Assembly (NCBI RefSeq): GCF_001418205.1
Contig: NZ_LIQF01000001.1
Span: 340,863-404,862, forward strand
DNA length: 64,000 bases
Direction: 5' to 3'
Origin: Marinomonas fungiae
GTDB lineage: Bacteria; Pseudomonadota; Gammaproteobacteria; Pseudomonadales; Marinomonadaceae
A program made the position numbers and the translations under genes. Numbering within the stretch: the first letter of the stretch is position 1; each line of letters starts with the position of its first letter. Positions 33,028 to 43,045 of this stretch are shown here, in pieces. The notes under the pieces are model-generated. The model did not search any database. It was not told where the DNA came from and worked only from the letters and a program-made list of their open reading frames with translations.

Positions 33028-35196
33028 ATGGATCTTCTGAACGACGTCATCAACGCTCGCTGTTCCGACCCTTTTAAATGTCTTGGTTTAAAACCAAACC
33101 AAGACAAAGGATTTACATTAACGGTATGGCGTCCCGATGCTACCAAAGTCGAAGTGCTTGAAATTGATTCAGAAAAACTAATTGGCGTCATGAAAGCAGG
33201 CAAAGCGGACGGCGTCTTTTTGTTTGCCTGGCCAGCTAAACGAGCACAAAGCCACTACCGCCTAAGGGTTCATTATGGCGAGGCTAACTTTACTATCGTC
33301 GACCCGTATCAATTTCCAGAGGCCACCTTTTCCGACCCGGAATACCACAGTGCCAGCCTGTATCATAAAGAAGGTGCTCTACTCCGCTCAGCTAAAGTAA
33401 ACGATAAACTATCGATTCAGGGCACACGCTTTGCCGTATACGCCCCTGCCGCTCGATCCGTTTCTGTTGTAGGAGACTTTAATAATTGGGATGGGCGCAT
33501 ACATCCCATGTCGAGTAATGGTGACGGCGTTTGGCGTTTGTTCATTCCTGATATTATTGCTGGCGCGCGCTACAAGTATGAGATTCGCGCCAATAATGGC
33601 GACATCCTGCCGCATCGTACTGATCCTTTCGCCAAAGCCATTGAACAATTTCCATCCTTTGCCAGCGTTGTCTCTGCCAGCACTTATCGCTGGCAAGATG
33701 AGTCATGGGTCAATCGTGAAATCCAAGATATCTACGAGCAGCCAATGAGCATCTATGAGGTTCACCTTGGCTCTTGGAAGAAACAACATGACGGTAAATC
33801 TTTAAGCTACGCTCAATTGAAAGAGCAGCTGGTGCCTTATGTAGTGGAAATGGGTTATACCCACGTTGAACTGCTGCCTGTGATGGAGTTTCCATTCGAT
33901 GGTTCTTGGGGATATCAGCCTATTGGCCTGTTTGCACCGACCTCCCGTTACGGCAGTGCAGACGATTTCCGAGCTCTAGTAGATGCCTTCCACCATGCAG
34001 GCATTGGCGTCATCATGGACTGGGTACCGGCCCATTTCCCAACCGACAGTCATGGCTTGGCTAACTTCGATGGCACCAAACAATACGAGTATCCAGATCC
34101 TAAAAAGGGCTGGCATACGGAATGGAATTCATTGATCTACGACTTTGGTAAAGATCATGTGGTGGACTATCTCATCAGTAATGCCAATTACTGGCTGGAT
34201 GAATTCCATATTGACGGCCTTCGTGTTGATGCTGTGGCATCAATGCTGTACCTAGATTACTCTCGTAAAGACGGTGAGTGGGTGCCAAACGTAGACGGCG
34301 GCAATCACAACTATGAAGCCATTGATTTTATTCGCAGACTCAATGAAACCATCTATCTAAACCACCCCCGCTGCTTCACAGTGGCCGAGGAATCAACGGC
34401 GTTTCCTGGAGTGTCCAAGCCCACTTATATGGATGGGCTCGGCTTTGGTTTTAAGTGGAACATGGGCTGGATGAACGACTCTCTTAGCTATATCAGCAAA
34501 GATCCGATTTACCGCCAACACCATCAAGGTGATCTAACCTTCTCTATGGTATATGCCTATGATGAACAATTTATTCTGCCCATCTCTCACGATGAAGTAG
34601 TGCATGGTAAAGGTTCCATGATCGCCAAGATGCCAGGGGATGCTTGGCAAAAATTCGCGAACCTTCGTGCTTTTACCAGCTATATGTATTTCCATCCGGG
34701 TAAAAAGCTTAATTTCATGGGCAATGAATTGGCACAAGGTCAAGAATGGAGCCACGAACGCTCCTTAGATTGGCATTTGCTGGAGGTGGATTATCACGCT
34801 GGACAACAGCAAGTCACCAAAGCACTGAACCATTTATATAAAAATGAGCCAGCCTTGCATTTAGATCACTCACCATCGGGATTTGAATGGATCAGCTTAG
34901 ATGACAGTGCCAACTCCACATTAGCGTTTGTCCGCCGCGAAAAAGAGTCGGCGGAACATTTGCTTATTCTTGTGAACTTTACCCCAACGCCACATGGTAA
35001 CTACCGAATTGGAACGCCACAGAAAGGACGTTACGAAGTTGTTTTTAACTCGGATGAAACTGTCTACACAGGTAGCGGCTACCCGGTTAAGAACAGCTAC
35101 TTAACAGAGCCTGTTATAAATCATGGCAGAGAGCAAAGTATTGAAGTACAACTGCCCCCCTTATGCACTCTTGCCCTAAAATGGCACGCTAAATAA
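33028..35196 (+). CDS. glgB: 1,4-alpha-glucan branching enzyme
   Basis: GlgB cuts alpha-1,4 chains and rejoins them as alpha-1,6 branches in glycogen. The 722 residues comprise an N-terminal CBM48-like region with GTRFAVYAPAARSVSVVGDFNNWDG, a GH13 barrel and a C-terminal beta domain. Catalytic residues are visible: nucleophile D401 (GLRVDAVASM), acid E454 (TVAEEST) and D522 (PISHDEVVHGK). MSIYEVHLGSW and FMGNELAQGQEW are further branching-enzyme signatures. A good ribosome site (GGAGA) precedes the ATG. glgX follows after 18 bases. Confidence 0.97.
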   Translation: MDLLNDVINARCSDPFKCLGLKPNQDKGFTLTVWRPDATKVEVLEIDSEKLIGVMKAGKADGVFLFAWPAKRAQSHYRLRVHYGEANFTIVDPYQFPEATFSDPEYHSASLYHKEGALLRSAKVNDKLSIQGTRFAVYAPAARSVSVVGDFNNWDGRIHPMSSNGDGVWRLFIPDIIAGARYKYEIRANNGDILPHRTDPFAKAIEQFPSFASVVSASTYRWQDESWVNREIQDIYEQPMSIYEVHLGSWKKQHDGKSLSYAQLKEQLVPYVVEMGYTHVELLPVMEFPFDGSWGYQPIGLFAPTSRYGSADDFRALVDAFHHAGIGVIMDWVPAHFPTDSHGLANFDGTKQYEYPDPKKGWHTEWNSLIYDFGKDHVVDYLISNANYWLDEFHIDGLRVDAVASMLYLDYSRKDGEWVPNVDGGNHNYEAIDFIRRLNETIYLNHPRCFTVAEESTAFPGVSKPTYMDGLGFGFKWNMGWMNDSLSYISKDPIYRQHHQGDLTFSMVYAYDEQFILPISHDEVVHGKGSMIAKMPGDAWQKFANLRAFTSYMYFHPGKKLNFMGNELAQGQEWSHERSLDWHLLEVDYHAGQQQVTKALNHLYKNEPALHLDHSPSGFEWISLDDSANSTLAFVRREKESAEHLLILVNFTPTPHGNYRIGTPQKGRYEVVFNSDETVYTGSGYPVKNSYLTEPVINHGREQSIEVQLPPLCTLALKWHAK

Positions 35197-35214
35197 AGAC
35201 AATAGGAGCGAAGT

Positions 35215-37245
35215 ATGACCCGCAACTGGCAGATCAATGTTGGCTTCCCGCTACCGCTAGGAGCCACACCGACTCCAGATGGGGTCAACTTTGCGGTGTT
35301 TTCAGAACATGCTCAGCAATTGTACCTATGCTTGTTTAATGACGAAGGAGACGAACTCGCTCGTCTCCCTTTTCTCGAAAAGCATCGCGGAATTTGGCAT
35401 ATGGAGGTGGTTGGATTAGAACAAGGCCAGCATTATGGCTTGCGTGCAGAAGGTTCCTTTGACCCAAGCAACATGAGCTTTTTTAATCCAAACAAATTGC
35501 TCATTGACCCTTACGCTAAGCAACTAAGCGAGCGCCTCGTGTTTCACGAAGAACAAATTACGCTGACGCCTGAAGGTCAAGCGGATCAACGCGACTCCGC
35601 TGCTTTTGTCCCCAAGTCTGTGGTCTCCATCCCGCAGCCGTTGGCGCACATACGCCCAAGCAAACCGCGTGGTGCGGAACGTTGCCTGTATGAAATGCAT
35701 ATTAAAGGTTTCAGTCAGCAGCTGGATATTGCCCCTGAATTACGCGGCACCTATTTAGGCGCCTGCAGTGATGCCGCCATTGAACATCTACAACACCTTG
35801 GCGTCTCAACAATACAACTCATGCCCTGCTTTGCTTTTGCCGACGAGATCCACTTACAAACAAAAGGCCTGAGTAACTACTGGGGCTATAACCCCGTCAA
35901 TTTTTTCACCCCCGAACCGCGCTATGCTCTAGAAAATCCAGTCAGCGAGTTCCAGCAAATGATCGCTCGTTTCCATGAAGCGGGGCTAGAAGTGATTTTA
36001 GACGTGGTTTACAACCATACCTCTGAAAGTGAGCTGACACATGGCACCACCAGCTTCCGCGGCCTCGATAACCAAGTATATTATCGCCACCAAGACGGCC
36101 AATACCTGAATTACACTGGCTGCGGTAACTGCGTAAATACTTACCATCCCGCTACTGTGCGCTTAATCTGTGACAGCATGCGTTACTGGGTTGAGGTGAT
36201 GGGAGTTGACGGCTTCCGTTTTGATTTAGGCGTCGATCTAGGACGAGAACAAAATGACTTCTCCCCCACCGCCCCCTTGTTACAAGCGATTTTGCAGGAT
36301 CCTATTTTAAGCCTGACCACGCTCGTAATGGAGCCATGGGACATTGGCCCAAATGGCTATCAAGTAGGCAACTTTCCGCGCGGCTTTTTAGAATGCAATG
36401 ATAAATATCGAGACACGGTACGCCGCTTCTGGCGCGGTGATGCGAATACAATTCCTGAGTTCGCCACCCGTTTAATGGGCTCTCGAGACTTATTTCATAA
36501 GGGACACAAATGTGCCCTGCACTCGGTGAATTACATTACATACCATGACGGCTATACCTTACACGACCTAGTCGCCTACCACCGTCGTCATAATCTGGAT
36601 AATTTAGAAGAGAACCGTGATGGCCACACCGATAATATTAGCCAAAACTTTGGTGTTGAAGGTGAAACGGACGATTCACGTATTTTGGCCGCTCGCTTAA
36701 CACAACAGAAATGTTTTATGGCGACGCTGTTATTTAGTCAAGGTACACCTCATATTCTTGGTGGAGATGAACTTGCACATAGCCAGAAAGGCAACAACAA
36801 TGCTTACTGTCAAGACAATGAGATCACTTGGTTAAACTGGCAGGCATCAAACGAACGCGATACGCTGACGGGCTTAATTAAAGAAGCCCTAGCGCTGCGC
36901 CAGCGCTATCCCATTTTAGCTGAAGCTTTTCTCTTAGACGATCCGCTGTACCAGCATAAACCCAGTGATGACGTCAGTTGGTTTAACGAAAGTGGTCAAT
37001 TAATGTCACAAGACGATTGGCAACATTCCGAACGTGATTTCTTATCAATGCAGTTGACTGATGCCTACAACAAAACAAAACTGTGGCTGATGTTTTACCG
37101 TGAAGATCTGCCGCTTAAGGTGCGTTCACCTAATGGTTCTCAAATTAAAAGCGTGCTATTTTCAACTCATGACACAAATCAAGTTCATGAGTTTGAATGT
37201 GATTTAAAAATGCGCTCGGTGATGCTGCTGGAGCTTGAGACCTAG
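35215..37245 (+). CDS. glgX: Glycogen debranching enzyme (isoamylase type)
   Basis: GlgX hydrolyses alpha-1,6 branches of glycogen after phosphorylase has trimmed outer chains. The protein begins with the CBM48 signature PLGATPTPDGVNFAVFSEHA. The GH13 core has D337 (DGFRFDLGVDL), E373 (VMEPWDIGP) and D445 (TYHDGYTLHDLV), and then GDELAHSQKGNNNAYCQDNEI, a GlgX-type motif described by its ends. Length is 676 residues against 657 in E. coli. AGGAG precedes the ATG. It is the third gene of the glycogen operon. No glgC, glgA or glgP gene is in the window. Confidence 0.95.
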   Translation: MTRNWQINVGFPLPLGATPTPDGVNFAVFSEHAQQLYLCLFNDEGDELARLPFLEKHRGIWHMEVVGLEQGQHYGLRAEGSFDPSNMSFFNPNKLLIDPYAKQLSERLVFHEEQITLTPEGQADQRDSAAFVPKSVVSIPQPLAHIRPSKPRGAERCLYEMHIKGFSQQLDIAPELRGTYLGACSDAAIEHLQHLGVSTIQLMPCFAFADEIHLQTKGLSNYWGYNPVNFFTPEPRYALENPVSEFQQMIARFHEAGLEVILDVVYNHTSESELTHGTTSFRGLDNQVYYRHQDGQYLNYTGCGNCVNTYHPATVRLICDSMRYWVEVMGVDGFRFDLGVDLGREQNDFSPTAPLLQAILQDPILSLTTLVMEPWDIGPNGYQVGNFPRGFLECNDKYRDTVRRFWRGDANTIPEFATRLMGSRDLFHKGHKCALHSVNYITYHDGYTLHDLVAYHRRHNLDNLEENRDGHTDNISQNFGVEGETDDSRILAARLTQQKCFMATLLFSQGTPHILGGDELAHSQKGNNNAYCQDNEITWLNWQASNERDTLTGLIKEALALRQRYPILAEAFLLDDPLYQHKPSDDVSWFNESGQLMSQDDWQHSERDFLSMQLTDAYNKTKLWLMFYREDLPLKVRSPNGSQIKSVLFSTHDTNQVHEFECDLKMRSVMLLELET

Positions 37246-37260
37246 TGCAAATACTCGCAT

Positions 37261-38565
37261 ATGAGAGTATGTGATAAAGGAGCAACTCTTTACGTGGCCG
37301 ATATTAGTATTCCAGATTTTAAAAACATCAATAAGAAAGAAGAAAACTCGCGTGCTTCGGTTGAAAACAAACGCGTTCTGATCGTTGAAGACATTGGTGA
37401 GATGCGCCTGATGCTAAAGTCGCTGATGACTAGCTTAGGCTACAGTAAAATTGATATTGAGCCGTCTGGTCAAGCCGCCCTCAAACGCATTTTGGATGGG
37501 CGCTATGACATTGTTTTGTCGGATTACAACTTGGGAGGTAGCGTAGATGGTCAGCAACTTCTCGAGGTGACTCGTAAAACCTACGCTTTAGACCACTCTA
37601 CCATTTTTATGATGATTACAGCCGACACAGCGTATGAAGCTGTGGTGAGCGTCCTAGAGTACCAACCTGATAGCTACTTGGTGAAACCTTTCCCACCCGA
37701 AGCCTTTATGCGCCGTTTAGGCCGTGTTGTTCAGCAGAAAAAAGCTTTCCATAACTTAAACCAAGCGCGCTTGCATAAAGATTGGGACAAAGTTATTGAA
37801 GAAGCCAAGTACATTATGTCTAAGCATGCGCCTTATGAGAGCCTTTGTCTCAAATCCATCGGCGAATCACTTTATGCCAAAGGCGAGTACAAACAATCCA
37901 AAACGCATTACATGCTGATTACCCAAAAGCATAAAAACTTGGCTTGGGCCTACTATGGTATGGCGCTCTCAGAAATGGCAATGGAGCAGTACCCGGCTGC
38001 GGCTAAAAATCTTGAAACAACCATCAATTTGAGTCGCCACTTTTTGTCCGCATACGACTTGCTTGCGGATGCCTATGAAAAGATGGAAAACCTAGATCAA
38101 GCGAAGAACATTCTTATCTCCGTACTAGAAGTCTCACCACGTTCCCCAGAGCGAAGCAAACGACTCGGCGACATCAGTATTAAGCTACAAGATTGGGCCG
38201 CCGCGGAACAAGCCTATTCACGGGTCATCCGTTTAAATCGTGATACGATAAATGAAACCGTGGATATGTACTACGACCATCTTCAAGCGATTACCAACCT
38301 TATCGCCTCTGGCCATGATAACAGTAAAACATTGAACGATAAGTTTAAACGATCGCTCACACGTCTTCGTATTATCGGTAAAGCCAGCCCTGTTGCAGTC
38401 ACCAACTCATTCCGTATTGAAGTGCAACAATACGTCACCCGAAATCATCTTGGTGAAGCGATAAAAACTTGGCAAAATTGGCACCGTCTCATCCAAGAAG
38501 GAAAAGCGTCACCCTTATCCGAAGCTCAAGAATATACCTTGAAAAAGCGTCTTGGCTTGATTTAA
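37261..38565 (+). CDS. Receiver domain fused to TPR repeats
   Basis: A CheY-like receiver (about residues 38-155) has phospho-acceptor aspartate in IVLSDYNLGG and the conserved lysine in SYLVKPFPPE. TPR-type helical repeats (about 165-330) follow, with KGEYKQSKTHYMLI, AWAYYGMALSEMAM and DLLADAYEKMENLDQAKNIL. There is no DNA-binding or enzymatic output domain, so the TPR part probably binds a partner protein. The ATG at 37261 has no ribosome site. A GTG at 37294 has AAAGGAG 11 bases upstream and may be the true start. It lies 15 bases after glgX and could be part of that operon. Confidence 0.82.
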   Translation: MRVCDKGATLYVADISIPDFKNINKKEENSRASVENKRVLIVEDIGEMRLMLKSLMTSLGYSKIDIEPSGQAALKRILDGRYDIVLSDYNLGGSVDGQQLLEVTRKTYALDHSTIFMMITADTAYEAVVSVLEYQPDSYLVKPFPPEAFMRRLGRVVQQKKAFHNLNQARLHKDWDKVIEEAKYIMSKHAPYESLCLKSIGESLYAKGEYKQSKTHYMLITQKHKNLAWAYYGMALSEMAMEQYPAAAKNLETTINLSRHFLSAYDLLADAYEKMENLDQAKNILISVLEVSPRSPERSKRLGDISIKLQDWAAAEQAYSRVIRLNRDTINETVDMYYDHLQAITNLIASGHDNSKTLNDKFKRSLTRLRIIGKASPVAVTNSFRIEVQQYVTRNHLGEAIKTWQNWHRLIQEGKASPLSEAQEYTLKKRLGLI

Positions 38566-38584
38566 CCTTTTATTAAGTGCATTT

Positions 38585-39562
38585 ATGTCAACAAATTCTA
38601 GCCTACACCCTTACAGCGCCTTAACTCCGGACACGGTTATGGATGCAGTAGAAAGCCTAGGCTTCTACTGTGACCATCGACTATATCCGCTCAATAGTTA
38701 TGAAAACCGTGTCTACCAAGTAGGCATTGAAAACGCCACCCCCTTAATCGCCAAGTTCTATCGCCCAAAGCGTTGGAGTGCCGCACAAATCCAAGCCGAA
38801 CACGATGCGACACTTGCTCTGAAAAAAGCGGGGGTGGACGTAGCAGCACCGCTGTTGATGCGAGGCAAGAGCTTGTTTGAACACCAAGGCTTTTATTTCT
38901 CTTTAACCCCTAAGGTCATCGGAGAAGCGCCGGAGCCCGGCAATCTCAATCAACTGTTCCAGATTGGCGAATTAATCGGTGCTATGCACCAAGCATCGCG
39001 AGATTGGCAAATTGAGCAGCGCCCTTATCTTTCCGCTATTCAGCGCATTGAGCGCGCTTGTAAAGTGGTGCTTGAAAGTAGCTATCTACCTAAATCGATG
39101 ACTCCCGCATACGTTCAAGTCGTTGAACAGTTACTGCTGCGCATTACCCAAACATTGCCGTCACACCAGAGTAATAGCATTCGCTTTATTCATGGTGATT
39201 GTCATCGTAGCAATATCATTGCGCATGATGACGCCATGACATTATTGGATTTTGACGATTGTCGTATGGGCTACGCTGTGCAGGATTTGTGGTTGCATGT
39301 CAGTGATGCGAACGAGAGACGAGCTCAGCTGAGTGAGTTGATCGAAGGTTACGAAAGTCAGTGTGATTTTGACTCACGAGAGCTGGATTTAATTGATGCC
39401 ATGATGGCAGAGCGAACATTGGTCTATACCGCCTGGATAGCCGAGCGCTGGCTCGATCCCGCTTTCCCCATTATCTTCCCGCACTTTATCAGCGAAGAGT
39501 TTTGGCGACAGCATATCCAAGATTTAAATGATATTTTAGTTAAATGGGGACAATGGCGTTAA
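38585..39562 (+). CDS. srkA: Stress-response serine/threonine kinase SrkA (YihE/RdoA)
   Basis: SrkA is an aminoglycoside-phosphotransferase-fold kinase that protects against stress-induced death. In E. coli it is linked to the Cpx response. The 325 residues show NRVYQVGIE and LIAKFYRPKRWS (ATP-lysine region), the catalytic loop HGDCHRSNI and the metal site LLDFDDCRMGYAVQDLW, with an ERTLVYTAWIAERW helix near the end. In E. coli dsbA follows srkA, but here there is a convergent VOC gene instead. Start ATG has no strong ribosome site, and it lies 19 bases after the receiver-TPR gene. Confidence 0.93.
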   Translation: MSTNSSLHPYSALTPDTVMDAVESLGFYCDHRLYPLNSYENRVYQVGIENATPLIAKFYRPKRWSAAQIQAEHDATLALKKAGVDVAAPLLMRGKSLFEHQGFYFSLTPKVIGEAPEPGNLNQLFQIGELIGAMHQASRDWQIEQRPYLSAIQRIERACKVVLESSYLPKSMTPAYVQVVEQLLLRITQTLPSHQSNSIRFIHGDCHRSNIIAHDDAMTLLDFDDCRMGYAVQDLWLHVSDANERRAQLSELIEGYESQCDFDSRELDLIDAMMAERTLVYTAWIAERWLDPAFPIIFPHFISEEFWRQHIQDLNDILVKWGQWR

Positions 39563-39566
39563 TCCC

Positions 39567-39926
39567 TTAGTGGCTTTTCTTGCTTTTCACTTGGATCAAG
39601 TTACGATCCAAGTCATACATGACAAATAACACGTAATCCCCTTGATCAACAGGGCCTTCGAGTAACTCAACTTGCAGTTGCTCGAAGTGCATAATCAGCT
39701 GTTCAGCACTCAAGTCACTGATTAAAGAAATATGTCCTGAGCCCTCCAAAGCATGGTGACGCAGTTCATCACCAATACCTTGAAACAGGATCTTCTCTTC
39801 ACCAAATGCCACGCCAATTCCAAGCTCTGAAGACATAGGTTCCATATTAAACACGGTTTTATAAAACGCCTGAGAACGAACCGCATCCGCCACCGTAAGA
39901 ACAATTAGATCAAAACGTTTTATCAT
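39567..39926 (-). CDS. VOC (glyoxalase/dioxygenase-fold) protein
   Basis: Two beta-alpha-beta-beta-beta units of the vicinal oxygen chelate fold are visible in 119 residues: DLIVLTVADAVRSQAFYKTVF at the start and YVLFVMYDLDRNLIQVK at the end, where the final metal ligand of this type normally sits. The position holds residues compatible with a degenerate metal site, so it may bind a ligand rather than catalyse. A GIY-YIG gene lies just upstream on the same strand (gap 12 bases). The function is unknown. Confidence 0.8.
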   Translation of the reverse strand: MIKRFDLIVLTVADAVRSQAFYKTVFNMEPMSSELGIGVAFGEEKILFQGIGDELRHHALEGSGHISLISDLSAEQLIMHFEQLQVELLEGPVDQGDYVLFVMYDLDRNLIQVKSKKSH

Positions 39927-39938
39927 TCCTTAATCCTA

Positions 39939-40268
39939 TCACTCAACCGACTTGCCCATTTCAAGAACTTGGGAATCTAAATTTATCTCTGGAAACAGAT
40001 CCCCCAGATGCAACAAACCTAACACCAGTTTATCCTTGGTACGACGAGGCAGTCGCTTAACTCGATATTCCAGTTGCATGGCTTGTTGCTTGCTCGCCAC
40101 AACCTGATGCCAAGCCAAGGTTAAAGGCGCTTTGCCACGTAAATAACGGGCACTTTTGCTACCGCCTTGACAATGCTCAGAAAAGCGACGATCCACATCC
40201 GTTGTCACCCCCGTATAAAGAGTATCCTGACGGGTTCTAACCATGTAAACAAACCAAGGCGACAACAT
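39939..40268 (-). CDS. GIY-YIG nuclease family protein, YhbQ/UPF0213-like
   Basis: The small GIY-YIG domain is seen as FVYMVRTRQDTLYTGVTTDVDRRFSEH, where VYM and LYTGV stand for the GIY and YIG elements, and as a downstream arginine and a conserved glutamate in QLEYRVKRLPRRTK. Such stand-alone proteins (about 100 residues) cleave structured DNA in E. coli YhbQ. I chose the ATG at 40268 because GGAAAG precedes it at nine bases; a TTG at 40277 is the outer start. It is convergent with nothing and lies upstream of the VOC gene. Confidence 0.85.
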   Translation of the reverse strand: MLSPWFVYMVRTRQDTLYTGVTTDVDRRFSEHCQGGSKSARYLRGKAPLTLAWHQVVASKQQAMQLEYRVKRLPRRTKDKLVLGLLHLGDLFPEINLDSQVLEMGKSVE

Positions 40269-40499
40269 TGTACTCAACTTTCCAACCGCTCTCTAAATTG
40301 TTTAGATTTTAAAGAATATAGCTTATCAAACAAGATATTCACTACCCGTAAAAGAATTTATCTAGACTTCAAGAAAAGATTTTGTGCGTTTCATAAATAG
40401 GTTATGAGAGTATGTAAATCTATGCAAAGACCATAGTTATTGTGGGCTCATTCATTAATATTCTATGACATTCTTTATTACTTATTTAACGGACAATCG

Positions 40500-41879
40500 A
40501 TGACACTCTGTTCGAGGTATTCCCCGCTTCTGATCAGCACCTTGATAAGCGCTACACTAGTAGGCTGCAGCACGCCCGCCAGCGAACCTCAAGCCTATTA
40601 CCAAAACGCTGAAGCACTTATCAACCTAGAAAACCAACGAGTGTTTCACTCTGCCGAATCGCCACAACAGAATGCTCAACTACTGGATTTAATTCCTGAT
40701 ACGAATCTAGAAGCGCTAATCCAAACAGCCTTATCAGGGAATCCTAGTCTACAAAAAACAGCCTTGTCTTTAGCTGCAAGCCGCCTGAGCTTAACAAATG
40801 AACAAGCAGACCGCTTACCACAAGCAAATTTAGGCTTGTCGGCCAGCGATTCGGAAAATAACAGTGGTCAGTTCTCGGCCAACGCGACCATCCGTTGGGA
40901 AATTGACCTCTGGGCACGTTTGGCCGACGTTCAAAGCGCAGCAGAAAAAAACGTTGTTAGTGAGTACGAACTGTTTCGAGCTAGCCAAGCCAGCCTCGCT
41001 GCAAATGTAATGAAGAACTGGTTACAACTAATCGCCGATCAACGAGCGATCAACATTGAGCAACAGCGGCTTGCCTTACTAGAGACCAACGAGACATTGA
41101 TCATACAACGCTTTCGTAATGGCCTTGGCTCTTTAGAGAGCCTCGACGAAGCAAAAACCTCAACCTCCCAATCACGCGCGGACTTAGCGCAGTACAAGGA
41201 AGATCTCACCCACACGCTAAGAGCGCTGCGTTTGTTGCTCGGCGATAATCAAGCCACACAAATGGCTATCCCAGATCAGTACCCAGAGGTGTGGTTGGAT
41301 CTCAATAAACTACCTATCCAAGATCTTGCGCTACGTCCAGATTTGCGGGCCGCCTATCTAGATATCGAAGCGGCAGATTACGAAGTAAAAGTCGCCTATA
41401 AAGATATGCTGCCATCTTTTGATCTCAGCGCCAGCCTCAGTGACGCTGGTGGCAATCTAAGAGATGCCCTCTTTGTGTCGCCTGTTTGGTCCTTACTCGG
41501 CCAATTAAGCGCCCCCTTGTTTCAGGGAGGACGTCTTAAAGCCAATCATGAGATCGCCAAGCTAAAAATGGCGCAAGCCTACCAAGATTATCGTGAAACT
41601 CTGCTCTTCGCGGTCAATGAAGTAGAAAATGCCATAGGACAAGAAACCGTGTTGGGGCTGCGTCGCCAACATATTGCCAACGCCCTAAGCAGTGCTGAAA
41701 GCAACCGTCAGCAATATGAGCGTAAATACCGCTCAGGCATAGTGGAATTAAGCGATCTAATCAGTGCTCAGCAGGTCGTTTTTAATCTGCAAGCGCAGCT
41801 CGATACGCTGCAATTTCAACAACTCAGTAATCGTATAGATTTAGGTTTAGCCCTAGGATTAGGAATCGCACAACCATGA
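40500..41879 (+). CDS. RND efflux outer-membrane channel lipoprotein (NodT/OprM type)
   Basis: A lipobox ends in VGC (C23), so the mature channel is lipid-anchored in the outer membrane. The OEP repeats give the trimeric barrel-tunnel fold, with ALRPDLRAAYLDIEAADYEV, a signature region of the NodT family (described by its ends). I chose the ATG at 40500; the frame opens at a TTG at 40440 whose extra residues are not signal-like. It is the first of three genes joined by ATGA overlaps. The 231 bases upstream of 40500 show no clear promoter or operator and no regulator gene. Confidence 0.9.
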   Translation: MTLCSRYSPLLISTLISATLVGCSTPASEPQAYYQNAEALINLENQRVFHSAESPQQNAQLLDLIPDTNLEALIQTALSGNPSLQKTALSLAASRLSLTNEQADRLPQANLGLSASDSENNSGQFSANATIRWEIDLWARLADVQSAAEKNVVSEYELFRASQASLAANVMKNWLQLIADQRAINIEQQRLALLETNETLIIQRFRNGLGSLESLDEAKTSTSQSRADLAQYKEDLTHTLRALRLLLGDNQATQMAIPDQYPEVWLDLNKLPIQDLALRPDLRAAYLDIEAADYEVKVAYKDMLPSFDLSASLSDAGGNLRDALFVSPVWSLLGQLSAPLFQGGRLKANHEIAKLKMAQAYQDYRETLLFAVNEVENAIGQETVLGLRRQHIANALSSAESNRQQYERKYRSGIVELSDLISAQQVVFNLQAQLDTLQFQQLSNRIDLGLALGLGIAQP

Positions 41880-43045
41880 AACGATCATTAAATTGGATTT
41901 ATTTTGCGCTGGCTGTGCTTATCTTGATAGCCGTGTTGGTGTACATCCAATCTGCCATGAAAGCCAACGAGGCCGCCGTAAGCAAACCGCGCCCAACCAG
42001 CAAAGCGAGCGCCTTAGATGTTTCTGTCGTCGCGGTTCGTGCAGCGGAACACTCTGCCTCTATCCAAGCCGTTGGCGTTGCCAACGCAAATCAAAACCTC
42101 TTATTGACCACTCAGATCAGCGGTGAAGTCATTGAGCTATCCCCAAGCTTCGAAGTCGGTGAACAGATAAAAAAGGGGCAGGTACTACTCCGTTTAAAAA
42201 ATATCAGCACTCAGGCTGATCTTGCCCGCGCGAAAAACACCCTCGCCAATGCCGAATTAACGTTAAAAGAGGAGCAACGCCAAGCAGATCAAGCCAATGC
42301 CGAATGGCGTGCCGCTGGTTTAAGCGGTGATCCAGCATCAGATTTGGTCCTTCGTGCGCCGCAATTGGCTGCCGCTAAAACGGACCTAAGCGCCGCTCAG
42401 GCAGCCTTGGCGTTAGCACAAGACAATGTCAAACAGCTCACTATTCGAGCGCCGTTTGATGCCATTGTGGTGTCAAAAGACGTTGCTTTAGGCGCTTACC
42501 TTAACAGCAATACTCAAGTCGCAACCTTATACAGTACCGATCAAGTAGTCGTAGAGCTGCAGCTAAGTTTGCTAGATTGGCAGAAATTACCCAGTGCCGA
42601 CCGCATGCTAAAGAATCATTGGCCCGCTCAAGTAAATTCGGTGAATGGTAGCGATACATGGCAAGGCTACGTCAAACAAGCGGGGTTGCACGTAGACAGT
42701 AATTCAGGACTACGCAGCCTATTTGTCGCAGTCGACACCCCCCTACAACAATCTCCAGAATTGATTCCGGGCAGCTTCGTGAAAGTACAACTGGCTGGAG
42801 CCTCCCTAAAGAATCTGTGGCAATTACCTAATTCAGCCCTCAGTCAGAAAAGTGAAATCTGGTATGTGGATCAAGACAATCGATTGGCAAATTTTGATGC
42901 GACACCCAAATTTGTCGATCAAGAGTTTGTTTATATCGAGGTACCGGAAAGACTTAGAGAGACACCCCATCAAGTTCTTATTCAACCCTATAATAGCTAC
43001 TTAAAAGGTATGCTGGTCAATCCTCAAGAACGAGGTAAGCCATGA
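41876..43045 (+). CDS. RND efflux periplasmic adaptor (membrane fusion protein)
   Basis: An N-terminal membrane anchor (about residues 7-24) precedes the HlyD/AcrA plan: a barrel-sandwich (lipoyl-like) half with VGEQIKKGQVLLRL, a coiled-coil hairpin (about 105-185, rich in Ala, Gln and Leu), the second half of the lipoyl domain with IRAPFDAIVVSKDVALG, and beta-barrel and proximal domains. It links the channel protein upstream with the RND pump downstream. Its ATG overlaps the channel-gene stop (ATGA), and its own stop overlaps the pump start, so translation of the three proteins is coupled. Confidence 0.93.
   Translation: MKRSLNWIYFALAVLILIAVLVYIQSAMKANEAAVSKPRPTSKASALDVSVVAVRAAEHSASIQAVGVANANQNLLLTTQISGEVIELSPSFEVGEQIKKGQVLLRLKNISTQADLARAKNTLANAELTLKEEQRQADQANAEWRAAGLSGDPASDLVLRAPQLAAAKTDLSAAQAALALAQDNVKQLTIRAPFDAIVVSKDVALGAYLNSNTQVATLYSTDQVVVELQLSLLDWQKLPSADRMLKNHWPAQVNSVNGSDTWQGYVKQAGLHVDSNSGLRSLFVAVDTPLQQSPELIPGSFVKVQLAGASLKNLWQLPNSALSQKSEIWYVDQDNRLANFDATPKFVDQEFVYIEVPERLRETPHQVLIQPYNSYLKGMLVNPQERGKP

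Noticed and set aside
37260..40415. The 13-mer TATGAGAGTATGT occurs at 37260 and at 40403, both before genes
   Set aside because: Many 13-mer repeats are expected by chance in 64 kb, and there is no symmetry or third copy to suggest an operator.
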